Below, piece by piece: positions 46,892-56,181 of a DNA stretch of 64,000 nt. The notes under the pieces were generated by a model. The model was not told the DNA's origin, did not search any database, and saw only the letters and a list, made by a program, of their open reading frames with translations. The position numbers were made by a program, and so were the translations under genes. Positions within the stretch are counted from its first letter, which is position 1. Every line of letters begins with the position of its first letter. Source of the DNA: Ipomoea triloba (Eukaryota; Streptophyta; Magnoliopsida; Solanales; Convolvulaceae); assembly GCF_003576645.1 (NCBI RefSeq), contig NC_044930.1, forward strand, positions 25,478,403 to 25,542,402, read 5' to 3'.

Positions 46892-48619
46892 TATCGTTTT
46901 CCCAGAGAGGGAAAGAGAGAGAGAGGGAAAGGGAGAGAGAGAGAGAGAAAATAAATGTGTTTATCGTTAAAAGTGCTAAAATCTGTGGCTTTCTTTCCAA
47001 ATCTTGCATTGTTTTTTATTTTTCCCATAGTAACCTCACTTCTCGTCCGATATTACACTGATGCCCTCCTCATTCGAAAATCTTTTTTTTTTTTTTTGAA
47101 AATCTTTTTTGGGGTTTCTATTTAATTGAAAAATTAAATAAAATTTACATTTTTTTTAAAGAGAACATTTTACAGTTTTGGGTAAATCCTGAATTAAAAT
47201 TTTAATTAATCTCTTCCAAATTTTACCAAATTGTGAGCTGTTAACTGGGTTGTAAATTCTATCCCACCGTCCCACACGCCAGTAGGGGCGGATCCATAAA
47301 TATTCTCCGAAAGATTAAAACTAATGAAATATTTTGAAAAAAAAAAATATTTAGCAGCCAGGGCATAAATATTGTTGACGAGAGATAAAAATTATAATAC
47401 ATAAAAAATGCAATAAAAATATTTAAAATAAAATATAAAACATAATTAATTAGATAAAATGGTTTCAATAGAAAACACATTATAAATCACTCATCTCACT
47501 ATTAATATTTAAAAGATAAAAAATAAAAATAAAAAAGAGAAGAAGCCACAATGTTAACAAAAAAAAAAAGGTGGCCTTAATGCCTTACCATCTAAACCAG
47601 ATTAACCTTTTTAAATTTTGGTGTATTTAATGTATATAAACGTTTACTATGTATATAAGAGACCTATACAAATATACAATATATAAGAATTAGAGTAGGA
47701 TTGCCCCACTTTCGTAATGCATTAATCCTAACTCTTGAAACATACAAAAGCATTATAAGCCCCAATTCGCCCCTATTTTCATAGAAGGAAAATTGAGTTT
47801 GAAATTGTCTAGACTTGAGTCTTTCATCCAACTTTCATTGAGATGAAAGCCTCTCCAAACAATTGCTTTGCATCAATCACTAACAAGAGGAGTTAACAAT
47901 CAAATTCAAACATAAAAACCCTAAGTGGGTATAACTACCTTCCTAGCATCAAGAATATCAATAGATCCCTAATCCAAACCAAAAAACTAACTACTCACAC
48001 ATTATAGATGTAAACAAAGCAAAGATAAAATAAAACATCATCAACATTGCAATAAAATTGAAAAGGAGATAAACAAAGAGTAAATTAAAGGAAACTTCTC
48101 TATTGAGGATGGAGAAATCTTGGTAGAAATCCACTCCAATCCGCGATTAAAAACTTTAAAAGTAAGTAATCTATGTAATACTATGCTATGGAAGTTTGGA
48201 AGAAAGAGCAAAAATAAGCTAAAACAATCTAGGGTTCAAAACTCCCAAAAAATGCAGAACGGTCGGGGCCTGGGCAACGTAAAATCAAGGCATCATGGCA
48301 ACTCACACGACAACATGCCTTGAAAAGAGTCTTGTATATATAGTGGTGCAAATCCCTTTATTTTTTCAATATGGGACAAATGCTACTTTAAAGCATTTCC
48401 ACATTCATTTTCCAGCTCAAATAGGTCTACTTTGAGAATCAATTTTTCACACACTAATTATCTATTTTGAGCGTACAATATATCAATCTCTTCGTCTAAC
48501 TATGAATAATCCGAATTCACTTTGAGCGGACCTAAATCGAAAGTGGACCCCACATATATTTGTACCACAACATAGCCACTTACAATGCTATGTTTGCTAT
48601 TTTTTCAACATGATGTGCA

Positions 48620-48659
<40 letters not shown>

Positions 48660-50000
48660 ACAACAACTAAATTAGTGTACACAAAATGAAACTCGTGTAA
48701 ATTTTTTTGTATTCGATTTTAACTTTTTTAATTATTCTTTGTAGTAAGAATTAAAATATAATAATATTATACACATACACACACACACGCACAGCTACAC
48801 ATACACACACATATTATACATGTGTGTTCAAATGAAAACAATCTCCTCTTGTAAAAAGTGAGGATTGAGCTCAACTGACCATCAAATATATTATACATAT
48901 TTCGTCCTTGGTGGTGACTTCTCGGTATGACTTTGGGTTTGTTTCTTTGTTTTTTTGTTTTTTTTTGGTTGTTTTTGTTTTTGTTTTTGTTTTTTGTTTT
49001 GTTTTGTTTTTGTTGTTCTTTAAAATATGCTTTTGATTAGGTTTGATGATGAATGTGTGGTGCAATGTAAAGATTTGGATTGTGTATTGGTTGGAGGGCG
49101 TTGAGTATCATTGCTGGTGTGAAGTTATGCATTTGGAGTTTTTTTTTTCTATGTCGTTGGGAGATATTTGTTGGTGGATGGTGCAACATTGATGTGCTTA
49201 GTGCGATGTATCGTATAACGTTGTGATGTGCATTGGTTGGAGAGCATAGCTTGTGAACCGCATGGTCAGTTTGTGGTTTTAGGGGTTTGAGGTATAGACT
49301 TTAGAGGTTTAAATTGTGCATTTACAAAATGGTGTATACTTGTGTGCACTCCTAGAGGTGCAGTTGTGGATTGCTAGCAGTAAAGGTATGCATTTTATGG
49401 GGTAGTGTTTTGCATGCTGTGTTAGTATGAGTGAGCTTTACGAATTGAATGCACAACCAAAGAGTTATTGATGCATTACCTTTTATATAAGAATGCACAA
49501 TTGAAACAATATGAATCCACGAGTATCATATGAAAACACATGGTTAGTACTCGTACAACCAGGAGTGCATAAGCCATTTGTTCACTTGCCTTAAGGATGT
49601 CAATATGGTGGTCGGGACAATTAGAGGAGCTGAGAGTTAGTACTGTAGAACAATAGGAAGCTTAGAGATAGCGAATGCATTTGAAAAGAGATAGAGGCTC
49701 TAGATTAAACCACAGTTCTCACTTGGGCAACCAAAAGTTGTGAAGGATTTCTTACTTGAAGGCAGGAGGGAAAGAGTCTAAACTAAAGGCAAATGCATAG
49801 GAAGCACATGTCAAAGATGTAGCACTCGCCGTAGGAGATTGAACAAATCCGGTTGGTTGATTCAAGTCTAAATGCCATCAAACAAAGCCATATAAAGGTG
49901 ATGGCCATATTTAGTAAATAATTAGCCTATCAGTCAATTTTTGTTTATTTGATTATTATTAGTTGTTTGACTTGATTAAAAAATCAATATAAGTGTTTGG
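46892..50000. other. Intergenic region with simple repeats, no supported gene
   Basis: Includes a T run at about 47083-47096, an (ATT)n microsatellite at about 48625-48660, a (CA)n-like tract at about 48772-48811 and a T/G-rich low-complexity tract at about 48940-49018. Between 49020 and 49460 there is GT-rich sequence with loosely repeated 'gtgcattggttggag'/'gtgtattggttggag' motifs. No ORF resembles a known protein. Confidence 0.5.
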
Positions 50001-50205
50001 TTAATAAGCTTTTTGTAATTTCAAAATACTAAATTTTAAAAGGCTACTTAAAACAAATTTTTCAATTAGTCTTTTGAGAAAAGAAATTATACCAAACAGC
50101 TATTAGCTAACAGCTAATTTACCAAATACTTTTCTATCAGCTAATATTATCAATTAATTATACCTTATAATCCAATCAACTAACAGCCATTTACCAAACA
50201 GGACC
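49890..50205. mobile_element. MITE-like element (GGCCATATTTAGTAAAT ends)
   Basis: The left part 'ggccatatttagtaaataattagcc' is roughly mirrored by the right end, which in reverse reads 'tgtttggtaaatggctgttag'. The interior repeats 'agctaacagctaatttacc'. Typical of a widespread plant MITE type. Ends and target duplication not certain. Confidence 0.5.
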
Positions 50206-51031
50206 GATGTGGTTTCTCCCCATTAACGGAGTTAAGTAACAACAGACATGCCATCATAGGCAAAAAAAAGAAAAAAAAAAGGCATTTCACATCTAGGCAA
50301 GGAGAACACTCGTCTCTCTCACCATACTCGTCTCTGTTATCATGAATTCATGAGGGTCGGACCCTATGAACCAATTAATATTTTTATCCTTGTTATAATA
50401 ATATACATTATATTATATACTGTATATAACCATTACAAAGCTTGGTGTGAAATTATAAAGTTTTGATAACTTTTTTTTTAGTATACGACATGTTCGTTTT
50501 TAATTTATTGAAGGTTTATTTTTAGATAGTATATAGTATATTAAAAATGGACTTGTAATACATTAAAAATGGCTATCTAATATATTAAAAATAAATTTTT
50601 AATAAATTTAAAAAAATGTATATTACATTATACTCCGTAATATACATCATGATGCATGATATAATGATTGAGTGGAAACCTCCGCCATTGTTCTTGATAT
50701 TGCAGACCCAGTTGTGTCCATAGCATTGACAAATTCAAGAAACAACTTTTGACTTACCTAACACCATCTCTGATATTGCCCTATGCTAAGCCACTCTCTT
50801 CATCAACATACTGCAATCTCTACAACACGATTTCTGTGAAGGTATGCTTTATGTTTCTGAAATTTGATGTTACTGACGAATTTATTTACTTTGATAGTAT
50901 AGCGCAATACCCAATTGCCAAAGCATATATATCTTGTTCGATAGTTCTAATCATCCCCGCTAAGCCCATTCCATAAATTCTTTTTCTATAATTGAGACTT
51001 GAGAGTACCGACTCTGATCTAAGCTTCAGAA
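50206..51031 (+). promoter_or_regulatory. Upstream region of CC-NB-LRR gene 2, with probable 5' UTR exon and intron
   Basis: 'ttcttgatattgcagacc' at about 50692 and 'catcaaca...gaaggtatg' at about 50840 are matched by similar blocks upstream of gene 3 (about 54936 and 55055). With the acceptor TTCAG just before the ATG (51025-51029) this suggests a leader exon ending near 50840 and a leader intron of about 190 bp. Inferred only from paralogue comparison. Confidence 0.45.
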
Positions 51032-53710
51032 ATGGCTTTTGTTGTGGTAACTTCTCTGCTAGAAATAGTAGAGAAACTTCTGAAACCCAATCCATCTTTG
51101 ATTATTTGTAATCGAGAATTGGTAGTTTCTTTGTCCAATAAGCTCCGCTTTATTCAAGCCTTTCTTGAGGAATCTGAGCTGAAAGCCTACCACAGCTTGT
51201 CTAAGAAAATGTTGGAGGCAGAGATCCTAGATGTAGCTTCTGAAGCAGAAATGAAAATAGAATCTAGATTGAGAAAAGTTTATTTGGCAACTAACAAGGG
51301 AGAGGGAGGGTGTGTAGTTGCAGCTTATGAAGGGCTTCATCAAACCTTAGAAGAAGTATTAGTTAAAGATATTGACCCAGTTGAGTTAAGGATCTTAATA
51401 GAAAAAGTAAGAACTGCATCTCCACAAGTCAGTTCATCAGCAAATGATTTGAAGCAGGACAGAATGGTTGGGGCTGCTACCGAAGGGGCTTTAGAGCCAA
51501 AGGATCAGGTGATTGTAGGATTTGCAAAAGATGAAGCTATATTATTGCGAAGGCTCCTTAACCAACATCTATTGAAACGAGAAGTGATCTCGCTTGTTGG
51601 GGAAGGAGGCATAGGAAAAACTACACTAGCTAAGAGAGTCTTTGAAGAACTAGCTACTACTCACTTTGACATTTGTGCATGGATCGTTGTGTCTCAACAT
51701 CATAACCTCAAAGAGATGTTAATTGGCCTTTTACGTTGTATCATGCCAATCACGACTGAAATCTCCATGAAAGACGAATCCCAGCTAGCAGAGCAACTTT
51801 GTAGAAGTTTGATAGGTCAGAAGTATTTAATTGCCTTAGATGACATATGGACTTTTACAGCTTGGGATGCCATCCAAGGATGTTTTCCAGATAATTTAAA
51901 TGGAAGCCGAATCCTGATAACTACTCGGTTCATAGAGGTGGCTAGATACACAAGTAAGGATCCCCACTTCATGAAGTATCTAAGTCTAAAGGCAAGCTGG
52001 TCATTATTTGCGATGAATGTATTTGGGGGATCAACAAATAATGCTTTGTCCCCCTCACTTGAATACTCAATTTTTGGGATAAATAAATACTTGCCCCCCA
52101 CATTTGAACACCCAATTTGGGGCACCAATAAATTATTTGAATTCCTTGGGAGTCGTATTGTTCTACAATGCCATGGATTACCACTAGCAATTGTTTTGAT
52201 AGCTGGACTTCTGGCAACAATGAAAGATTCATTAGAAATATGGAGAGATGTCGAGAAAACTCTGGGTGGAATAGAAAGGATTGATGACAGAATTTCAAAA
52301 ATACTTTCATTGAGCTATACCTACTTGCCTAGTCACTTGAAAGCTTGTTTTCTTTATTTTGGAGTTTTTCCTGAAAATAGGGAAATTCCAGTTAAGAAAA
52401 TAATCAATTTATGGGTTGCAGAAGGATTTTTAAAGCAAAAGAAGAATAAGAGTTTGGAAGAAGTGGCAAAGAGTTGCTTGGTTGATCTTATTAATAGAAG
52501 TCTAGTTCAAGTTAACGAACTAAGCATTGATGGCAAAATCAAGTCATGTAAGATTCATGATCGATTACACGAGATTTGTGTGAGAGAAGCTAAAAAGGAG
52601 AATATAGTTTGTGTTATTGATGAAAAACATGCTCCAAAAACTAGTCGTTGGACAAGTTGGCAATCAAGTCATTGGCCAATCACTCAAGCAAATTATGGAA
52701 ACCACACTTCCAATAAAATCCATTCCATTCTCTACAGTGGTAAAGAGTTATACCTTTCAAAATGCAGGTTGTCATACCCTTGTTTGGAATTGTTAAGAGT
52801 ATTGGATTTATCTTTAATTAACTACTCACACAGCATTCCTAGTGGAATAGTGGAGTTGGTCCATTTGAGATACTTCGCTTTAAGAACTATTGGCTCTCTT
52901 TCTAAGTTTCGATTGTTGAAGCTTCAAAATTTGCAAACTCTCATTGTTTGTTCGTGGATAGATGAATATCCCTTGCAACTCCCATGTGATATTCTAGATT
53001 TACCACAATTGAGGCACTTGCGCCTTCAAAAGAAATGTTCACAATATCTCCCAAGCATGGTTCAAAAAAATCTACAAACTCTTTATTGGTTGAAAGTTTC
53101 TAGCTTGGATCAAAACCCAAACTTTAGAATGGTTCCAAACCTAAAGGAACTAGGGATCTACATTGAAGGTGAACTACTGCCTGGTTGTGTTGAGAGCCTC
53201 GTCCATTTACATCTACTTGAGAAGTTAAAATTTGAAATTGGAAGGGTTGAACAGTTTTACCTTCCTACTGCTTTTCCATCAAACCTTAAGAAATTGACAT
53301 TTCGTCGCACTTATCTTCCATGGGAAAAGATGGGTGTAATTGGCAAGTTGAAGAACCTTGAGGTGCTCAAATTGAAAGATTTTGCCTTTCATGGTCCAAA
53401 GTGGAAACCAAAAGTTGGGGAGTTTGGGGTATTAAAGGTACTCCTTATTGCACATTCAAATATCAAACAATGGAATGCAAATGTTCATCATTTCCCAGTT
53501 TTGGAGCGCCTAATCCTAAGATATTGTTGGGATTTGGAAAAGGTTCCAGATTGTTTTGCAAAAATTGAAACAATGAAATTAATTGTGTTAGATAGTTGTA
53601 CTTCTTCTCTTGTGGCTTCTACAAACCAGTTTTCTTCTACAAACATGTTATTGTTTAAGAAAATGCCTGCACTTCCTGTTCGTCGTGTTGGAACTAAGGT
53701 TTCTCTCTAA
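51032..53710 (+). CDS. CC-NB-ARC-LRR resistance protein (R1-like), gene 2
   Basis: Intact 892-residue immune receptor. Residues 1 to about 150 form the helical N-terminal domain (MAFVVVTSLLEIVEKLL). The NB-ARC has P-loop GEGGIGKTT near 190, kinase-2 LIALDDIW near 267, RNBS-B GSRILITTR, HGLPLAI near 380, CFLYFGVFPEN and an IHD near 508 in place of MHD. The LRR part runs from about 540 to 889 with repeats such as LEVLKLKDFAF and LERLILRYCW. Just before GLPL is a 40-residue insertion made of two imperfect copies of a 14-15-residue unit (EYSIFGINKYLPP / EHPIWGTNK), absent from gene 1. The ATG follows an acceptor-like TTCAG by two bases and matches the start in gene 3. Unspliced it ends GTKVSL; the spliced alternative is the tail exon at 53799. 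Confidence 0.94.
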   Translation: MAFVVVTSLLEIVEKLLKPNPSLIICNRELVVSLSNKLRFIQAFLEESELKAYHSLSKKMLEAEILDVASEAEMKIESRLRKVYLATNKGEGGCVVAAYEGLHQTLEEVLVKDIDPVELRILIEKVRTASPQVSSSANDLKQDRMVGAATEGALEPKDQVIVGFAKDEAILLRRLLNQHLLKREVISLVGEGGIGKTTLAKRVFEELATTHFDICAWIVVSQHHNLKEMLIGLLRCIMPITTEISMKDESQLAEQLCRSLIGQKYLIALDDIWTFTAWDAIQGCFPDNLNGSRILITTRFIEVARYTSKDPHFMKYLSLKASWSLFAMNVFGGSTNNALSPSLEYSIFGINKYLPPTFEHPIWGTNKLFEFLGSRIVLQCHGLPLAIVLIAGLLATMKDSLEIWRDVEKTLGGIERIDDRISKILSLSYTYLPSHLKACFLYFGVFPENREIPVKKIINLWVAEGFLKQKKNKSLEEVAKSCLVDLINRSLVQVNELSIDGKIKSCKIHDRLHEICVREAKKENIVCVIDEKHAPKTSRWTSWQSSHWPITQANYGNHTSNKIHSILYSGKELYLSKCRLSYPCLELLRVLDLSLINYSHSIPSGIVELVHLRYFALRTIGSLSKFRLLKLQNLQTLIVCSWIDEYPLQLPCDILDLPQLRHLRLQKKCSQYLPSMVQKNLQTLYWLKVSSLDQNPNFRMVPNLKELGIYIEGELLPGCVESLVHLHLLEKLKFEIGRVEQFYLPTAFPSNLKKLTFRRTYLPWEKMGVIGKLKNLEVLKLKDFAFHGPKWKPKVGEFGVLKVLLIAHSNIKQWNANVHHFPVLERLILRYCWDLEKVPDCFAKIETMKLIVLDSCTSSLVASTNQFSSTNMLLFKKMPALPVRRVGTKVSL

Positions 53711-53798
53711 CTCTTCTTCAAAATATAAGGTCTCTGTCTTCAAATTCCTTGTGTTAATTTATTTTTATTCTTGTTCTCATTTTTGATTACTTTTCAAG
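53699..53798 (+). other. Candidate 100-bp retained intron at the 3' end of gene 2
   Basis: Starts GTTTCTCTC after AAG and ends TTTTCAAG. The intron is T-rich before the acceptor, as plant introns are. The stop codon TAA of the unspliced form lies at bases 10-12 of this intron. Equivalent introns exist in gene 1 (13821-13708) and gene 3 (59151-59257). Confidence 0.65.
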
Positions 53799-54053
53799 GT
53801 TGAATTGCCAAATAATGAAAGCTCTGAAGGAGAAAGTATAGAAAGCTCTGAAGAAGAAATTGTAGAAAGCTCTGAAGAAGAAAGTGTGGAAAGCTCCGAA
53901 GAAGAAAGTGTTGATAGCTCTGATCATGAAAAAGGGCTGGAAGTTCAGAAAAGTGTGATGAAATACCTGAAGAAGAAGACGTCAAAAGCTCTAAAATGGA
54001 ATGCATTGAGTGAATTGAAGAGGAAAGTGTGTAGAGCTCTAAGAAGAAAGTGA
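53799..54053 (+). other. Alternative C-terminal tail exon of gene 2, acidic then basic
   Basis: Joins in phase after Lys889 and adds 84 residues: VELPNNESSEGESIESSEEE, then two more ESSEEE-type units, then a switch to a Lys/Arg-rich end (KYLKKKTSKAL, VCRALRRK). The acidic part is coded by 24-bp units 'gaaagctctgaagaagaaagtgt'. Ser/Glu repeats of this type are good casein kinase 2 targets. Whether it is translated depends on removal of the 100-bp intron. Confidence 0.6.
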
Positions 54054-54081
54054 CAGAGGAGGAGGAAGCTATTGTATTGCA

Positions 54082-54730
54082 ATGCAATATCTGTACAGTA
54101 GCTGGTATATACATAATTTTACTCTAATTTCGTCCAAAAAGGAGGCTATTCATGCAATAGAATTTGAATTTCACTTTTATCTTTCAGCTTGTAAGCTCGT
54201 GATTGATGTTTGTAAGGTGGTCATTGCCGACACCCACTGTTTGGTTTCATCGAGTTCAGAACTGGCTAATGTTGCAGTCCATAAATATATCCAGTTTTCC
54301 AGTCCAATCCAGATTGGCATTGATCTGTCTCTTTGGGTTGATTGAAGATGCTTATCATCTCGCTTTCCGGGGGAAAGAAACTTACACAAACAGAGTTCCC
54401 CACTGGATTCTTCAAGCACAGCTCAATGGTTCATCCAAATGTTGTATTTTTGCTTTCTAGTTAATTACGACAATATTATCCATCTCTGTCTTATATTGCC
54501 TTCTACTACATCTTATGTTGAACTCATCAAATTGGTTTCTTCCTGGCAAATGTTTATTTTGATTATGCGATAGTTTTACATTCCTTGATCTATATATTCA
54601 TTACCTTTGTAAAAGAAAGGAAAAATTAGAAAAAACAGAAGAGTTGGTTGCAAAGGCCAAAGGTTAATGAGTAGAATACTAAAATGAGTGCAAATGCTAG
54701 ACAGCTATATGTGCAGTTGGCATTTGCTGT
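54082..54730 (+). repeat. 3' flank duplicated between gene 2 and gene 3
   Basis: 54070-54450 (for example 'gacacccactgtttggtttc' and 'gggggaaagaaacttaca') is highly similar to 59410-59800, so the tandem duplication that made the cluster includes about 650 bp of 3' flank. 54640-54720 ('gctagacagctatatgtgca') has another relative at 62690-62780. Confidence 0.8.
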
Positions 54731-56181
54731 ATTTTATTTGTGACATTTACAAAGATGGAGATATATTTTGCAACATTTAAAAGTAAGGGGATCATATTCT
54801 TGATATTGCAGACCAAATAATAACAATGTTTTTGTTCTTTTTTCAATTAAAAATGACTTGGTTGTGTAGATTGTAGACCAGCCAATTCCATCACTCCAAG
54901 GTTCTTTAAAAATGATATTTGTCATGTTCTTGATATTGCAGACCAGCCAATAGCATTGCAAATTCATGAATTAAACGCATTAATAGTTCTTGATTTTGAT
55001 CTAACATTACCCAAACCCAATTCACTAACTTCATCTCCATCTTCGTCAACCTAAGGTATGTGTCATACTCTCTCCCAGATGATATGTTGCCACTGAATTC
55101 CTTTTTGATTTGGATATAGTGTAGCATAACTCACTCACCACTTTGCCCTCTTAATTCCTTTACTTTTTGATAGCTTGGCTTTAAACCTTTTGTAGATTAG
55201 AGAGTTTTTAGATAGTTTTATGCGCATTCTGAATTTCCATTCGTATTTTTGTTTTACTATTTGTATTGTTATGGGGAAACAACTCTTTTGGCAAATTTTG
55301 AGGGGAGAAAAATGTATTTGAACCTATAAATTTCCATATTTTCCCTTGTAAAAGTTGTTTATCCAATTTTAATTATATTTTGACTATGTATGAATTAAAT
55401 ATTTATGATTGTACATATTGTTAAAGACAAATAATTGGCAGGTTGGTAATGGGATGAACCTGGCCTGAATTTTACTTTCACATTTTTTGTTTAAATCATT
55501 AGAATTTTAGATAATAATATATGACACCAACCAATCAACCATTAGTCGAAAGTTGAAAACCTATAAGCTCGAAGTTGAAATCTGAAAAGCTGTTAAGCAA
55601 GTTATTATACTTAAAAGTATTTTAGTAAAATTAGCTTTTTGATAAGCTTATAAATGTAAAAAAGATTAAAAAGAACATCTTTATACAATTTAAATAATTT
55701 TAAATTTAAATAGGTTTGTTTATATATTAAAATATAAAATAATTAAATCAATATATTTTAATAAAATATAAAGTAAGAACATATATTTTAAAATATATAA
55801 AGTAAAACAAAATGTTTATAATTCATAAGATTAGTTCATACAAAAATCAATGTTCAAATACAAATGTAAAATTGAAATTATAACTAAACATATTGAAGAG
55901 AAAAGACAAAAAAGATTTTAATTAGGAGGGGTAAATGATGTCATTTATTTAAAATAATAAGGATAAATATGAAAAAAAAAAAAAAAAAAACTACTAACTT
56001 ATTAATAGCTATAAGCTCCTAAATAAGTTCTGTCAAACATAGCCAAGCTCTGTCAAAGAGAGCCTATACTTTTGTTTCCTGCTATGAAAGCTAACTATCA
56101 CTGTCATACCTATTTCATTCGTGCTCAATATTGAGACAAATGACTCTGATTTGAGTTTCAGGAAGACTTTGGAGTTGTTCA
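54731..56181 (+). promoter_or_regulatory. Upstream region of CC-NB-LRR gene 3, with leader exon and inserted repeat
   Basis: The 'ttcttgatattgcagacc' block recurs three times (about 54798, 54859 in part, and 54936). A leader exon probably ends at AAG|GTATG near 55053, and the leader intron ends at TTTCAG near 56161, some 1.1 kb. Between about 55540 and 56040 the intron carries an AT-rich repeat with 'aagcttataa'/'ttataagctc' motifs and an A run, a probable transposon insertion that explains the difference in length from gene 2. Confidence 0.45.
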
